A DNA stretch of 64,000 bases from Euglena gracilis (GCA_039621445.1 CP154956.1:17853385-17917384), one strand, 5' to 3'; positions 11,081 to 26,023 are shown, numbered from the stretch's first letter. A program made the numbers and translations. The notes: generated by a model from the sequence alone, not told the origin.

Positions 11081-12080
11081 CGAGACCATCACATTGCCAA
11101 TAAAGAAGCCAAGCCTGTATCACAGCCTTCAGGTCAAATACAAACCATCATCCAAACCAAAATCCCCTCGAGCCCACAGAGGTGTGCAACACCGCACGAA
11201 GCTGTGGTGTGGATGGGAGAAGGGGGTGCTGGGGAGGCCGGCAGAGGTTCTGGCTTGGGGGCACTTGTTGAGGGGGTCCGGCTCGCAACAGACGGGGCGC
11301 GCTCGGCCCTGACACACGAAGGATGGAGGGACGACGCGGCGCGTTCTGTGGCGTTGGTTCCACCAGACCCCCTTCCGGTCTGGACGTTGCTGGGAGCGGT
11401 ACTGCGGACGAATCCGCCGCGCTTCAGCTTTCATTGGGGGTGGTTCGGGACGCGGGGGGGAGGGGACGCGGAGGGGACCATGGCCCAACCACCCCCACAC
11501 GTTTTCTTTGGCGTCACCCAAATTTGCATGTAATTTTCCTTTGGTCAACCAAAAAGCATGCCCCGGCCAAAATTCGGGACGCGGGGGGGGGGGGGGGAAC
11601 GTGGGGGGGACGCGGGGGGAACACCCCCATTTGTTCACCATCTCTGTCTGTTTACTTTCGCTGGTCGAATAAATTCCCCCCATTTTTGGCCGAAAATCTG
11701 TTAATGGCGACATGTCTGATTATTTCCCTCCCCCCCCCCCTGCAATATTTCTGCCGTCAAAGCGCGCCCCGTGTGCAAATAAATGCCCATCCCCAGTGGG
11801 GAAAATGGATGGCTTGAAATGCGCGCCCAAACGTCCCCAAAGAAACAGGGCGGGCCCTCAACAAGGGCAAGGGGCAAAACAGAAAGCACCCTGCCTCCAA
11901 CCGAGCGAGTCAGCTGCAAAGGCATCCCCCCAGTCCATGAACCAAGATAGGCACCGGCAGCCGTTTCATGGAACAGAGATAGGTAACGGTTACGGCTGAC
12001 TCAAAAAAAACAACAACAAAATGCCGCAGCACAACGGGTTTCATTTGAGGGACAATTTTTTGCCTTTCCCCCCAAAAGTC
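11081..12080. other. No convincing gene
   Basis: G-run-rich sequence with overlapping open frames on both strands (11120-11540) and CGCGGGGGG runs. No supported exon. Confidence 0.3.
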
Positions 12081-12085
12081 CCCGG

Positions 12086-12302
12086 CAGGCTTCATTTTAA
12101 GAACCCCCCCGGGGGGTGTTCCCCCCGCCCCCCCAGCCCGGCGCGGGACACCCCCAAAAATCGGGCTGTCTGAAGGCAGTCCCCAAAATTCTTTTTCGCT
12201 GCTCTGCGTCGAAACCCATGCCCGGGCCTGCCCCCCCCCCCTGGAGAGGGGTCCGGCCCTGGATCCTTGGGGGGGGGGGCTTTTGAGTTAAAAAGAAGCC
12301 TG
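12086..12302. mobile_element. Intron-like TIR element, 217 bp
   Basis: Starts CAGGCTTCATTTTAAG, ends GTTAAAAAGAAGCCTG. Flanks GTCCCCGG and GTCCCCAC match 6 of 8. Same subfamily as 9975-10258 and 25405-25636. Confidence 0.65.
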
Positions 12303-12861
12303 GTCCCCACCTCATGGCGAATGTTGGAAAGGCATGCAATGCATTCCATGGTAGGGTCCAAATAGCAAGGCCACCGGCGACTGTACAGGACCCCCCCCCC
12401 CCGCGGCCAGGGGAGGGGGACCATACAATTTTTTACCGACCCCCGGGGGGAGGGGGGGTCACTCCACTTTTCCAAAGGCCAATCAGTCACTTTTTTCGGG
12501 AAACCAGTTAGTCACTACCCCTCCCGGGGGGTCGGCCACTCTTGAATCCAAAGGAAATTTGACCAAAAACATAAAAAAAGCCAAAAAAATTTTCCGGCGC
12601 CGGGTCACTTTTGTGATTTTTTGCTGACCCCCCCCCCCCCGGGGGGCAGGGGTCTGGGCCAAAAACCAGTCAGTCGCTCCGAAAAAACCAGTCACCCCCC
12701 GGGGGGGGGGGGGTCGGCCAATGCTTAGGCAATTGCCTGGGGGGGACTGCGAAACCTTTTGAGTCCTTTTGCTTCGGAGGCAAACTCCTCCCCCCTCATC
12801 ACACAGACCCCCATCATCCCAACACCACTCAGCCATCCAACCTATCTCAGGTCGGGAGACC

Positions 12862-14075
12862 ACCCTGGGGGCGGGGCGGGGCGGGGCATACGGCTCCTCC
12901 CTCTTCCTCGGCTCCTCCTTCATGAGCTCCACCGCGGGGGGCGCCTCCGCCGCCGGGAGGGGGGTCGGCGGCGGCGGCGGGGGCTTCGCCTTCCGGCGCG
13001 CCTTCAGCCGGGGGATGTAGTACGCCGCGAAGACCTGGGGGGGTGGTGGAGGCGGCGCCGCTGACACCCGGCCCGTTGGCAGACACTCCACGTCAACCCA
13101 CGGGTAATATTCGCCCCAACTTGCTCACCACATACCGACTAACACCCCCCCCCCCCCAAATAAGACCCGGGTGTATTATCCTTGGGTGTACCCACCGGTT
13201 CAGCCCATGCAGTCCAACGAAATACCTGCTAAAACCACCATCGAGTGATTCCAAAGCGCTGTCCGCGCTCAAACCCGAAATCCCCAACAAGAGAATACAA
13301 ACCACGCTATTCGTGCTCTTCCGATCAAGGTCCGTTGCTGGAAACCTCCAGGGCCCTGGCAGGACAGGGTCACGCAGACCCCGCAGAGGGGGGTGAGCAG
13401 GGTCGCCGGCCCCACGATCACCCGGACGGTTTCGAGGAGTCTCGTTTGGTCCATTGGCCGGGGCACACCTTGAAGCCCTTCAGGGCGGGGGCGGCGGTCG
13501 CCAGCGGGACCGGGAGGGCGACGGCACCGCCGGTGGCCCTGAGCAGGCTCCTTTTTTAAGCCCACCCAGCCCAGGCCCCCCCCGCCCCCCCCCCCCCCAG
13601 GGGTGGCCCCCCAAAAATCGGGCCATCTAAGTACCCCCCCCCCCCGGGAAACTGTCACCTGACAGGTTGGCCGGTACCGGGGGCCCTGACAGTTTCCCGG
13701 GCGGGACCCTGACAGGTTCTCGGGCATGACAGTTTCCCGGGGGGAGGGGGTAGGTACGTTTCCCAAAAGAAAATTTTGGGAATGCGCGCCAAAACCGATA
13801 CCCAGACCCCGGCCCACCCACCCACCCACCCTCCCCCGTCAGTTGCGCTAAGGCTACTTGCCTGTTTATGGCCGGCGCGAACTTGGCTTCTGGCCCAGTT
13901 TGTGCGGTGAGTGGCCAGGTACCCCAAACACCAGCACCCTTGTGTTGCTCCGCCTGCTCCCCCCCGGGGGGGGTCTTCTGACTTAAAAAGAAGCCTGGCC
14001 CCAAGGCGGGCGACCGCCATCCTACCCGGGCCGCTGGCGGTGAGACGCGCCTCCAGCCGCTGCAGCGCCTCCCAC
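12862..14075 (-). CDS. Unrecognised gene segment with proline-rich exon
   Basis: Exon 14075-14001 encodes WEALQRLEARLTASGPGR then MAVARLG; an alternative start at 14093 would fit the neighbouring element end. Exon 13538-13469 encodes ATGGAVALPVPLATAAPALK. They join in phase across intron 13539-14000 (GGCCAG to CTGCTCAG). A possible hydrophobic exon (VIVGPATLLTPLCGVCVTLS) lies near 13.36-13.43 kb. A further exon from 13034 to about 12862 begins after CCCCCCCAG and encodes VFAAYYIPRLKARRKAK, a run of prolines, and MKEEPRKREEPY. That these all belong to one gene is inference from strand and order. Codon third positions are strongly G/C. No family recognised. Confidence 0.45.
13544..13997. mobile_element. 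Intron-forming TIR element, 454 bp
   Basis: Starts CAGGCTCCTTTTTTAAG, ends CTTAAAAAGAAGCCTG. Flanks GCCCTGAG and GCCCCAAG match 6 of 8. Element plus 5 bp and 3 bp equals intron 13539-14000. Contains a GGGAAACTGTC palindrome block (13637-13742) and a copy of the 65-bp block also seen at 4.69 and 25.96 kb. Confidence 0.75.
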
Positions 14076-14099
14076 GCTGGCAGTGTACGGGGCTCCGGC

Positions 14100-14363
14100 C
14101 AGGGATTCTTTTTTTACCCGCTCCCCCCCCCCCTTGTCGTACGAACGGGTTCCTGCAGCTTTCGACCGGGGGGTGGGGGTCGCAAATGAGGGTGCGGTTG
14201 TAGGTGAGGTGGTGGCCACGCCGAAAGGAAGGCCAAAGTGGCCAAAACCCCTGGCAGCGGACACACAAGCCCTTGGCGGCACCCCCCCCCCGGGGGCAGA
14301 GGGGCCATTCAGACCCACCCTCGCCCCTCCCCCTGGGGGTCCAAACCTAAAAAAAAATCCCTG
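14100..14363. mobile_element. Intron-like TIR element, 264 bp
   Basis: Starts CAGGGATTCTTTTTTTA, ends CTAAAAAAAAATCCCTG. Flanks GCTCCGGC and GCTCAGCA match 5 of 8. Abuts the WEALQRLEARL exon on its 5' side in the minus orientation, as an intron of that gene would. Contains a coding-like stretch near 14.14-14.24 kb (HHLTYNRTLICDPHPP) of unknown meaning. Confidence 0.5.
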
Positions 14364-15881
14364 GCTCAGCAGCAGCTGGTAGCGGTGCCGCGAGCCCCCC
14401 GCCGGCGGGGGGGATGGCAAGGCTGGTCTGGGAAGGCCTGGTCGGGGGGGGGGGGGGCCCACCACTCTAGCTGTTTGGCCGATTTCCGTACTGCCGTGGG
14501 AGGGGGCTGTCGAGGCTGGCCCCGAAATAGACCCGGCGGGGCTGAGTAGGAAGAGAGACCAACTCTTTCAACTCTTGGGTGGGGGGGGGGGGACGCAACA
14601 TGGACCCTCAAAAGATTAAAAAAAAGGGGAACTTGTCTGCGTAAATCTGATTTTGAATGTTTGCCAGGTCGACTGGGAATGCTTTGGACCCGAAAATCTT
14701 CGCGTTTGGACCATTCTTCTTTCAGGTGTTAATTTGTATCATTTTCATTCTACTATTTTTGGTATAAAAAAAAAACTGACTGTCTATCTTTGAGAATCGG
14801 CATATTCCCAAAAGTTCAAAAACTCGTCATTTTCATCATTTTTTTCGCGCCTTTTAGCATGCCAAAAAAAAAATCCCGCGAGCACAGAAAATGACCATTG
14901 CACTCTTCTGTGGCAAATCAGCCAGTATGTGACGGCTTTTTGGGCAGGGACAACCTCCCGGTGGGCCTGGGGGAGCTATGCCCAACATTGCCCCATAGCA
15001 TACGAATTCAGGTCCCGAGCCCTGCGCTGCCCAACGCCCCTCCTCAGAGAGGGGCTCGGCGGGGCTGGTCCAGGAGGCGGAGGGGCAGCCGGTCGGTCAG
15101 CCGCAGGTCGGCGAGGTGCGCCGGCGGCGGCGGCGGGATCCGGCGGGCCGGCCGCGGCCCCGCCCGCCGGCAGCGGAACACCCGCACTTGTGGGCTGGGG
15201 GGGCCGGTGGGGGGGGGGGAGGCTAAATGATGGGTAGGGGTCCAGACCCGGTAGGAAACACTTTTGGGCGTAAAAAGACCAAAAAAAAAGGCGTTTGGGA
15301 GCTTGACATTTATTCAAAAAGCTGGCGAAAAAATAGTATTTGGGGGAAATCAATTTCCTGGCACTTTGTGCCGGGAAAGGAAAATTTTTGCCCGGACCCC
15401 CACCCCCCAACCCTGAGGGTTGTGGCTCGGAGCCCTGTGGGGGGTCTGACCCGCCTGCCCCCATACAAAAACCAAAACAACCTGACTGCCCTGGCAGTAA
15501 AAGCCACGACACAAATATGCCCCCCAAAAAGCAAAAAAAGGACGAAAAATATACAAAACAGAGAAAAATGTGCAAAAACACAAAAAATGTGGATTATGCA
15601 AAAAAAAATGAGTTTGCGTCCCCCGCTCGCTCCTCTAGGCAAGTTGCACTGTGTATGAAATGCAAGTTCGATTGCTGGCCTTCTTTTAAAGCCTGACCTC
15701 AGAATAACTTAGATGGCGGGTCAAAATGACGGAATAGGCCAAGATCAAGGAAATGATAACTTGCATTCAGGAAAACGACAGCTTGAAGCCAAACCGTTTT
15801 CGCGCTAAATTGACTCCATTTCCGGGGGTGCCGCCGCCAAAACGCCGCCCCGGCCGCCCCAGAGCGGCCCAGGGGCTGGTC

Positions 15882-15952
15882 CTTGACGTGCAGCGTGCTG
15901 AGCCCCAGCGGCCGGAGGTCATACTCCTGGGCCAGCATATGGGGCCCGCCAA
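15882..15952 (-). CDS. Single internal exon, unknown protein
   Basis: A 71-nt exon bounded by nonconventional signals: preceded by CTGCGGCG and followed by GACCAG. It encodes GGPHMLAQEYDLRPLGLSTL then HVK. The frame stays open beyond the donor, so the exon could be longer. A GC-rich candidate terminal exon lies further along the same strand near 15.04-15.19 kb (AHLADLRLTDRLPLRLLDQP then a stop). The link between them is not established. Confidence 0.4.
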
Positions 15953-17561
15953 CGCCGCAGCCCCGGTGCACGCCTCGCGCCGGTGGGGCAGCCCTGGGGG
16001 TGGTGGTGGCAGGCAGCAGGTTCGGCAGCTTCTCACATGTTACTCACCCGTCTGCCACTAAACTAAACCCCCCCAAATAATACCCCCCCCATTGGGGTCC
16101 GACTTCGGCCGCCGAAATAATACCCCCCCCCCCGGTTTCGGGCCGAAGGCCCGGATTTTTGACCTGAAAATGTAGGTAAAAATCACAATTTCTGACAACA
16201 AATTACAAAAAAATCTATTTTTCTGGCTCATCTGACCTCCAAAAAATGGTAAATTTCACAAGAAAGTGCAAAAAATGACCCCAAAGAGGGGTTTTGGGTG
16301 CTATTTTGGGTTTTACGGGACTTCGAAAAATTTCGGAAATTTTGGAAAAATAATACCCCCCCCCCCAAATAATACCCCCCCTCGGGCCGGGACTTCGGTC
16401 GAAAAAAATAATACCCCGGGGGGGTATTATTTGGGGGGGTTTACCATAACTAATAATTTTGTTCAACTTGTATGTGTTAAGCACATGCAAGTGGGAAAAA
16501 CAACCCAGAGACGGAACATACAATTTGTTCATCGACGGGGGGATCCTTCCACTCTTCTGAAAACCAGTTAGTTAGTCAATTCAGTCAGAAAACCAGTACG
16601 CCACTGGGAAGGGGGGGCTGGGCTGGGCAGTAGGTTTGCAGCAGACACTCAGACACCCTGAGCGAAAACGCTCAGTGTGTCTCCGCTCACACAGCCTGCT
16701 GGAGAGGGGGGGGCAACCCAGAGCTGGAACACACAATTTGTCCATCAACCCTCGGGTGGCAACTTCCACTCTTTTCAGGAGTAGACTGCCCCCCCCCCCC
16801 CCCCGGGAGGGGCTAGCTAGCCAGCTCAAAGTTCTGGCCCTGGCAATGGACCGAAAAGTCGCTGGTGGATGCTCGGCTCCAAATCCGGTCTCAAAAATCA
16901 AATCTTGGTGTTCTCCTCTGGGCATGAAGCTTTTTTTACCGTTCCGGTTTTCATCGATCCTGGGCTCATCCAACTTCAACGAGATGACCCCAGCATTTAG
17001 CTGCTGGCATTTCCTAGTCCACCCACTGCTTCCGGTCCGTACAACTGCTCAGTCAGTCCCTGTGGACACTCCCCTGGGGAGGGGGTGACTGACTGTTCTT
17101 TTTTCTTTCAGACGAGAAAAACCAGTCCATTGGCTGGCCCGGACCCTAAAATGACCTGCAAAATACAGCTTGAAACTGGCCAGAAACCCCCCTCCCTAAA
17201 TCCCTCAAAACAGCATTTTTGACAATTTTTTTTTGGTTGGGCACAGCAATAAGGGGCTGGCCTGCTGGGCTGTGTGCTTTCCCATTTTCTATAATATAAT
17301 GTCACATTAAAATGGATACACATATGGCAGCCATAAAATAAACGATCCATGCGGTCAGAAATTGGAAAGCCGAAAAGAGATTATTTTTTTTGATGTCATA
17401 GATTGATGGGCGAAGGTGGGTCCAAGGATGCAAGATATCACTTGTTTTCCCAAATTCGACTTATTTTTTTTGCCAAAATGCGCATTTGTTGGTCATTTTG
17501 CCTGTGGATCTTTCATTGAATGTGGTGGGACAGGAACTTCCCCCCCCCTTTCCCTACTTAG

Positions 17562-18070
17562 GTCCAGGGCGTTCCCAAAGGGCAGTCCTCAATGGGGGGG
17601 GGGACTTCCTGTATGGACTGTTCTGGAAACATCAGGCTCATTAACCCCACGCTGGCAGGAAGAGGTGCGACTCTCTCGTCAGAAAAAAAGGGGGAGGAGC
17701 GTCTCGATACACTTGTACACACCCACAGAGGGAACTGTTCTGCGAGTGGAGAGGGAGACATGCGGTGCAGTAGGGATACAATAGCAGCAGCCATGCGGCA
17801 GAAGCCAGGCTGCAAAGAGGTTGCCGGCCGACAGAGCCAGACTATCGGCGATGCTGTGGCTGATGGAGGGCCGGGGGTGGGGGTGAGCAAGCTGCATTCC
17901 CCGCCACCAAACCGCTGGAGAGCCCACCCCTTCCACAAGGTGAGGCGGCGGTGGGCGGGACAGCAGACCCCTTAGTTGTTGTTCCTTGTGGGGGTCAACC
18001 GCAGCACCGCTTTCGCTTCGGCTTTGGGATATCGATCGGAGCTGATCACTGGCGTGAACGGGCGGTGTGG
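17562..18070 (+). CDS. Two plus-strand exons of an unrecognised gene
   Basis: Exon 17562-17939 is 126 codons, open in one frame from a strong acceptor (polypyrimidine then TACTTAG) to a strong donor (CACAAG then GTGAGG). It contains NIRLINPTLAGRGATLSSEK and a Cys-containing N-terminal part. Exon 18005-18070 follows an AACCGCAG acceptor, encodes HRFRFGFGISIGADHWRERA then VW, and ends at a nonconventional donor (TGCCAG). Both are phase 0. The opposite strand of the first exon is also open over 126 codons, so strand assignment rests on splice sites. The (TACA)n satellite begins about 270 bp downstream and may lie in the following intron. Confidence 0.45.
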
Positions 18071-18149
18071 TGCCAGCACAAAAAGATGAAGAAAATAAAT
18101 ATTTTACATTATTGCACGTTGCACAAAGAAAACATACCTACCCCCCCCC

Positions 18150-18285
18150 CCTCGGGAAACTGTCACGCCCGAGAACCTGTCAGGGTCCTGCCCGGGAAAC
18201 TGTCAGGGTCCCTGGTACCAGCCAACCTGTCATGATAAGAAGTTGTCAGGGTCCCCCGTACAGTGACAATTTCCCAGGGGGGGGG
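18150..18285. repeat. GGGAAACTGTC palindromic repeat block
   Basis: Several inverted GGGAAACTGTCA and AACCTGTCAGGGTC units between C and G runs. Related blocks at 13637-13742 and 45580-45670. Lies just before the satellite. Confidence 0.6.
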
Positions 18286-18340
18286 GAGGTATGTAGAATA
18301 TTTTTTGTACAAAACGCAAAAATGTCAAATGGTTAATTTT

Positions 18341-18684
18341 ATACATACACACACATACATACATACATACATACATACATACATACATACATACATACAT
18401 ACATACATACATACATACATACATACATACATACATACATACATACATACATACATACATACATACATACATACATACATACACACATACATACATACAT
18501 ACATACATACACACATACATACACATACATACATACACATACATGCATACATACATTCATACATATGCATACATACATACAAACATACATACATACATAC
18601 ACACATACATACATACATATGCATACATACATATCTACATACATACATACATACATACATACATACATACATACATACCTACAT

Positions 18685-18715
<31 letters not shown>

Positions 18716-19833
18716 TACATACATACATACATATACATACATACATACATACGCATACATACATACATACATACATACATACATACATACATACATACAT
18801 ACATACATACACACATACATACATACATACATACATACATACATACATACATACATACATACATACATACATACATACATACATACATACATACATACAT
18901 ACACAGACATACATACATACATACATACACACACATACATACATACATACATACATACATACATACATACATACATACATACATACATACATACATACAT
19001 ACATACATACATACATACATACATACATACATACATACATACATACATACATACATACATACATACATACATACATACATACATACATACATACATACGT
19101 ACGTACGTACATAAATACATGCATGCGTACATACATACATACATACATACATACATACATACATACATACATACATACATACATACATACATACATACAT
19201 ACATACATACATACATACATACATACATACATACATACGTACGTACGTACATAAATACATGCATACATACATACATACATACATACATACACACACATAC
19301 ATACATACATACATACATACACAGACATACATACATACATACATACATACATACATACATACATACATACATACATACATACATACATACATACATACAT
19401 ACATACATACATACATACGTACGTACGTACATAAATACATGCATGCGTACATACATACATACATACATACATACATACATACATACATACATACATACAT
19501 ACATACATACATACATACATACATACATACATACATACATACACACACATACATACATACATACATACATACATACATACATACATACATACATACATAC
19601 ATACATACATACATACATACATACATACATACATACATACATACATACATACATACATACATACATACATACATACAGACAGACATACATACACACATAC
19701 ATACATACATACATACATACAGACATAAATACATGCATACATACATACAAACATACATACATACATACATACATACATACATACATACATACATACATAC
19801 ATACATACATACATACATACATACATACATACA

Positions 19834-19867
<34 letters not shown>

Positions 19868-19962
19868 CATACGTACGTACATAAATACATGCATGCATAC
19901 ATACATACATACATACATACATACATACATACATACATACATACATACATACATACATACAT

Positions 19963-20001
<39 letters not shown>

Positions 20002-20959
20002 TACATACATACATACATACATACATACATACATACATACATACATACATACGTACGTACGTACATAAATACATACATACATACATACATACATACATAC
20101 ATACATACATACATACATACATACATACATACATACATACATACATACATACATACAGACAGACAGACATACATACACACATACATACATACATACATAC
20201 ATACAGACATAAATACATGCATACATACATACAAACATACATACATACATACATACATACATACATACATACATACATACATACATACATACATACATAC
20301 ATACATACATACATACACACATACATACACACATACATACATACATACATACATACATACATACATACATACATACATACGTACGTACGTACGTACATAA
20401 ATACATGCATGCGTACATACATACATACATACATACATACATACATACATACATACATACATACATACATACATACATACATACATACATACATACATAC
20501 ATACATACATACATACACATACATACATACATACATACATACATACATACATACATACATACATACATACATACATACCTACATACATACATACATACAT
20601 ACATACATACATACATACATACATACATACATACATACATACATACATACATACATACATACATACATACATACATACATACATACATACATACAGACAG
20701 ACAGACAGACAGACATACATACACACATACATACATACATACATACATACATACATACAGACATAAATACATGCATACATACATACAAACATACATGCAT
20801 ACATACATACATACATACATACATACATACATACATACATACATACATACATACATACATACATACATACATACATACATACATACATACATACGTACAT
20901 ACATACATATATACATACGTACGTACATAAATACATGCATGCATACATACATACATACA

Positions 20960-20990
<31 letters not shown>

Positions 20991-22607
20991 GCACACATGC
21001 ATACATACATACATACATACATACATACATACATACATACATACATACATACATACATACATACATACATACACACATACATACATACATGCATACAAAC
21101 ATACATACATACACATACATACATGCGCACCTACACACATACATACATACATACAGACATACGTACATACGTACATACACACATACATAAATACACACAG
21201 ACAGACAGACAGACAAGCAGACAGACATACATACATACGTATGCGTACATACATACATACATACATACATACACAGACATACATACATACAGACAGACAG
21301 ACAGACATACACATACATGCATACATACATACATACATACATACATACATACATACATACATACATACATACATACATACATACATACACACACAGACAC
21401 ATACAGACCATACAGAATACATACAAAACATACATACATACGACATACATACATACACATACAGCCATACATACATCAGACATACATACATACAGACAAC
21501 ATACATACATACATACATACATACTACATACAGACATCCATAAATACAGAAATACATACATACATACAAACATACATACAGACGTACATACAGACATATA
21601 AGAGTACATAAAATACATGCACATACATACATACATACATACATACATACTGTACATACATACATACATACATACATACATACATACATACATACATACA
21701 TACATACATACATACATACATACATACATACATACATACATACATACACAACGAAACATACACACACATACAAACATACACGACATACACACATACATGC
21801 GCACCTACACACATACATCATACATACAGACATACGTACATAGGACATACATACATCCTACAGACAGACAGACAGACAAGCAGACAGCAGACAGACAGAC
21901 ATACAGACAGCGTAGAGTACACAGACTACAGACAGATACATACTACAGACAGACAGACATACAGACGACAGACGACATACATACATTACATACATGCATA
22001 CATACAACAACATACTACATTACATACATACGACATACATACATACTACATACATACATACATACAGACATACATACAGACAGACATAAGACATACATAC
22101 ATACAGACATACATGAACCTACATACAGACAACATACAGACATTGCATCATACGTAAATACATACATACAACATACATACTACATACATACATACATACA
22201 GACATACATACATACATACATACATACATACATACATACATACATACATACACACATACATACACATACATACATACACATACATGCATACATACATTCA
22301 TACATATGCATACATACATACAAACATACATACATACATACACACATACATACATACATATGCATACATACATACATACATACATACATACATACATACA
22401 TACATACATACATACATACATACATACATACATACATACACACATACATACACATACATACATACACATACATGCATACATACATTCATACATATGCATA
22501 CATACATACAAACATACATACATACATACACACATACATACATACATATGCATACATACATATATACATACATACACAGACATACATACATACATACATA
22601 CATACAT

Positions 22608-22650
<43 letters not shown>

Positions 22651-23176
22651 TACATACATACATATACATACATACATACATACGCATACATACATACATA
22701 CATACATACATACATACATACATACATACATACATACATACATACATACATACATACATACATACATACATACATACATACATACATACATACATACATA
22801 CATACATACATACATACATACATACATACATACATACACATACATACATACATACATACATACATACATACATACATACATACATACATACATACATACA
22901 TACATACATACATACATACATACATACATACATACATACATACATACATACATACATACATACATACATACATACGTACGTACGTACATAAATACATGCA
23001 TGCGTACATACATACATACATACATACATACATACATACATACATACATACATACATACATACATACATACATACATACATACATACATACATACATACG
23101 TACATACATACATATATACATACGTACGTACATAAATACATGCATGCATACATACATACATACATACATACATACA

Positions 23177-23207
<31 letters not shown>

Positions 23208-23566
23208 GCATACATGCATACATACATACATACATACATACATACATACATACATACATACATACATACATACATACATACATACATACATACATACACA
23301 CATACATACATACATACATACAAACATACATACATACACATACATACATGCGCACCTACATACATACATACATACATACAGACATACGTACATACGTACA
23401 TACACACATACATAAATACAGACAGACAGACAGACAGACAAGCAGACAGACATACATACATACGTATGCGTACATACATACATACATACACAGACATACA
23501 TACATACATACAGACAGACAGACATACACATACATGCATACATACATACATACATACATACATACA

Positions 23567-23598
<32 letters not shown>

Positions 23599-23879
23599 CA
23601 TCAGACAGACGACATACATACATACAGGGACATGTCATATCATACATACAAAGACCATACATACATACATACATACATACATACATACATACATACATAC
23701 ATACATACAGACATACGTACATACGTACATACACACATACATAAATACAGACAGACAGACAGACAGACAAGCAGACAGACATACATACATACGTATGCGT
23801 ACATACATACATACATACATACATACATACATACATACATACAGACAGACATACATACATACATACATACATACATACA

Positions 23880-23913
<34 letters not shown>

Positions 23914-24546
23914 CATACATACATACATACATACATACATACATACATACATACATACATACAGACATACGTACATACGTACATACACACATACATAAAT
24001 ACAGACAGACAGACAGACAGACAAGCAGACAGACATACATACATACGTATGCGTACATACATACATACATACATACATACATACATACATACATACATAC
24101 ATACATACATACAGACAGACATACATACATGCATACATACATACATACATACATACATACATACATACATACATACATACATACATACATACATACATAC
24201 AGACATACATACATACATACATACATACATACATACATACATACATACATACATAAATACATACATATTTGCATGCATACATACATACATACATACATAC
24301 ATACGTACATACACACACATACACACATACATACATACATGCATACAAACATACATACATACACATACATACATGCGCACCTACATACATACATACAGAC
24401 AGACAGACATACGTACATACGTACATACACACATACATAAATACAGACAGACAGACAGACAGACAAGCAGACAGACATACATACATACGTATGCGTACAT
24501 ACATACATACATACATACATACATACACAGACATACATACATACAT

Positions 24547-24589
<43 letters not shown>

Positions 24590-24934
24590 TACACATACAT
24601 ACATACATACATACATACATACATACATACATACATACATACATACATACATACATACATACATACATACATACATACATACATACATACATACATACAT
24701 ACATACCTACATACATACATACATACATACATACATACATACATACATACATACATACATACATACATACATACATACATACATACATACATACATACAT
24801 ACATACATACATACATACATACACACACATACACACATACATACATGCATGCATACATACATACATACATACATACATACATACATACATACATACAGAC
24901 ATACGTACATACATACGTACATACATACATACGT

Positions 24935-24967
<33 letters not shown>

Positions 24968-25087
24968 CAGACAGACATACATACATACGTATGCGTACAT
25001 ACATACATACATACATACATACATACATACATACATACATACATACATACATACATACATACATACATACATACATACATACATACA

Positions 25088-25113
<26 letters not shown>
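18341..25113. repeat. 6.8-kb (TACA)n satellite with higher-order structure
   Basis: Nearly pure CATA/TACA tetranucleotide repeat. Variant blocks recur: GTACGTACGTACATAAATAC followed by ATGCATGC (near 19097, 19237, 19418, 19870, 20051, 20380, 20915, 22975, 23120) and (ACAG)n runs followed by CAAGCAGACAGACATAC (near 21195, 23430, 23750, 24010, 24450, 24950). The start (18480-18760) is repeated at 22245-22700. A degenerate patch at 21400-22160 has broken periodicity. All six frames stay open because 4 and 3 share period 12. Confidence 0.95.
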
Positions 25114-25118
<5 letters not shown>

Positions 25119-25227
25119 GTGAATAGAATGGAAGCCCTTGGCTTCAAAAACCGGTGCAGCATGACGTTTCGTAGCCAAGAAAGGCATGCAAGGCCCACAT
25201 GGCCAAAGGTCCGCACCAGGGCTGAAG

Positions 25228-25300
25228 AAGGGGGAGGGCGTTCCTCGCCAGCAGGGCATCCGCCACGTGCAGGAAAGGGGCCTCGACGTTGGTGCCTGTG
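25228..25300 (-). CDS. Internal exon next to the tetranucleotide satellite
   Basis: A 73-nt exon preceded by CTGCCGGC and followed by CTTCAG, both nonconventional signals. It encodes TGTNVEAPFLHVADALLARN then ALPL. The frame remains open for about 30 more codons toward 25130 (QPWCGPLAMWALHAFLGY), so the downstream boundary could be elsewhere. No family recognised. If the gene continues on this strand, its next intron contains the 6.8-kb satellite. Confidence 0.45.
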
Positions 25301-25404
25301 GCCGGCAGCATTGAGACCCGGAGACCGGGCCAATGTAAGGGCAGGGGGGGGGTAAGTCGGAATCCCCCCCGGTCTGGCAGGGGGGAACTTCCCCCACCTA
25401 CAGT

Positions 25405-25636
25405 CAAGCTTCTTTTTAAGACCCCCGGGGGGAGGGGGGGTCCCCCCCACCCACCCAGGGTGGTCCTCCGGGGGGGGGGACCCCTTTCAAAATCGGGCCC
25501 GTTAAAGGCAGTATTCAAAAATGAAAAGGTATACCCGGCGCCTCCGGCGCGGGACCCCCTGCCCCCCAGGGGGTCCGGCCCAGACCCACCCCCCCTCCCC
25601 CCAGGGGGGGGGTCAGGTGACTTAAAAAGCAGCCTG
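25405..25636. mobile_element. Intron-like TIR element, 232 bp, exact 8-bp TSD
   Basis: Starts CAAGCTTCTTTTTAAG (CAA in place of CAG), ends CTTAAAAAGCAGCCTG. Flanks CCTACAGT at 25397-25404 and 25637-25644 are identical. A recent insertion of the same subfamily as 9975-10258. Confidence 0.8.
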
Positions 25637-26023
25637 CCTACAGTGGCGCAGTCTGGGTGACCAGTTTTTGGCCCGGCGCGAAGCGCACGGCAGACAATAT
25701 TGACCCCCCCAAAAACGACCAAAAGTGCCATTTGGGCACTTTTTTGCCAAAAACTTGTCAAAAATGCGAAAAATCTTCTGCGCCAAGCGCTGAAAGGAAA
25801 AAAATTGATCTTTCTTGGGGAGGTCCTGGGAGAGCCCCCTCTGGTTCGGGGGGCCCCCACCTAACCCCCCCCCCCAAAATAAGACCCAGGCCTTATTTTT
25901 GGGTGTGTTGCTGGAAGCCTCCAGGGGGGGGGTGTTTGTTTTTGTCACCACACAGCAAGCTGGGCCAGAAGCGAAGTTAGCGCCGGCCATAAACAGACAA
26001 GAAGCCTTAGTGCAACTAAGGGG

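Noticed and set aside
18263-25126. Very long open frames (up to 1169 codons) of repeating TYIH or MYVC
   Set aside because: They are translations of the (TACA)n satellite; period 12 keeps every frame open.
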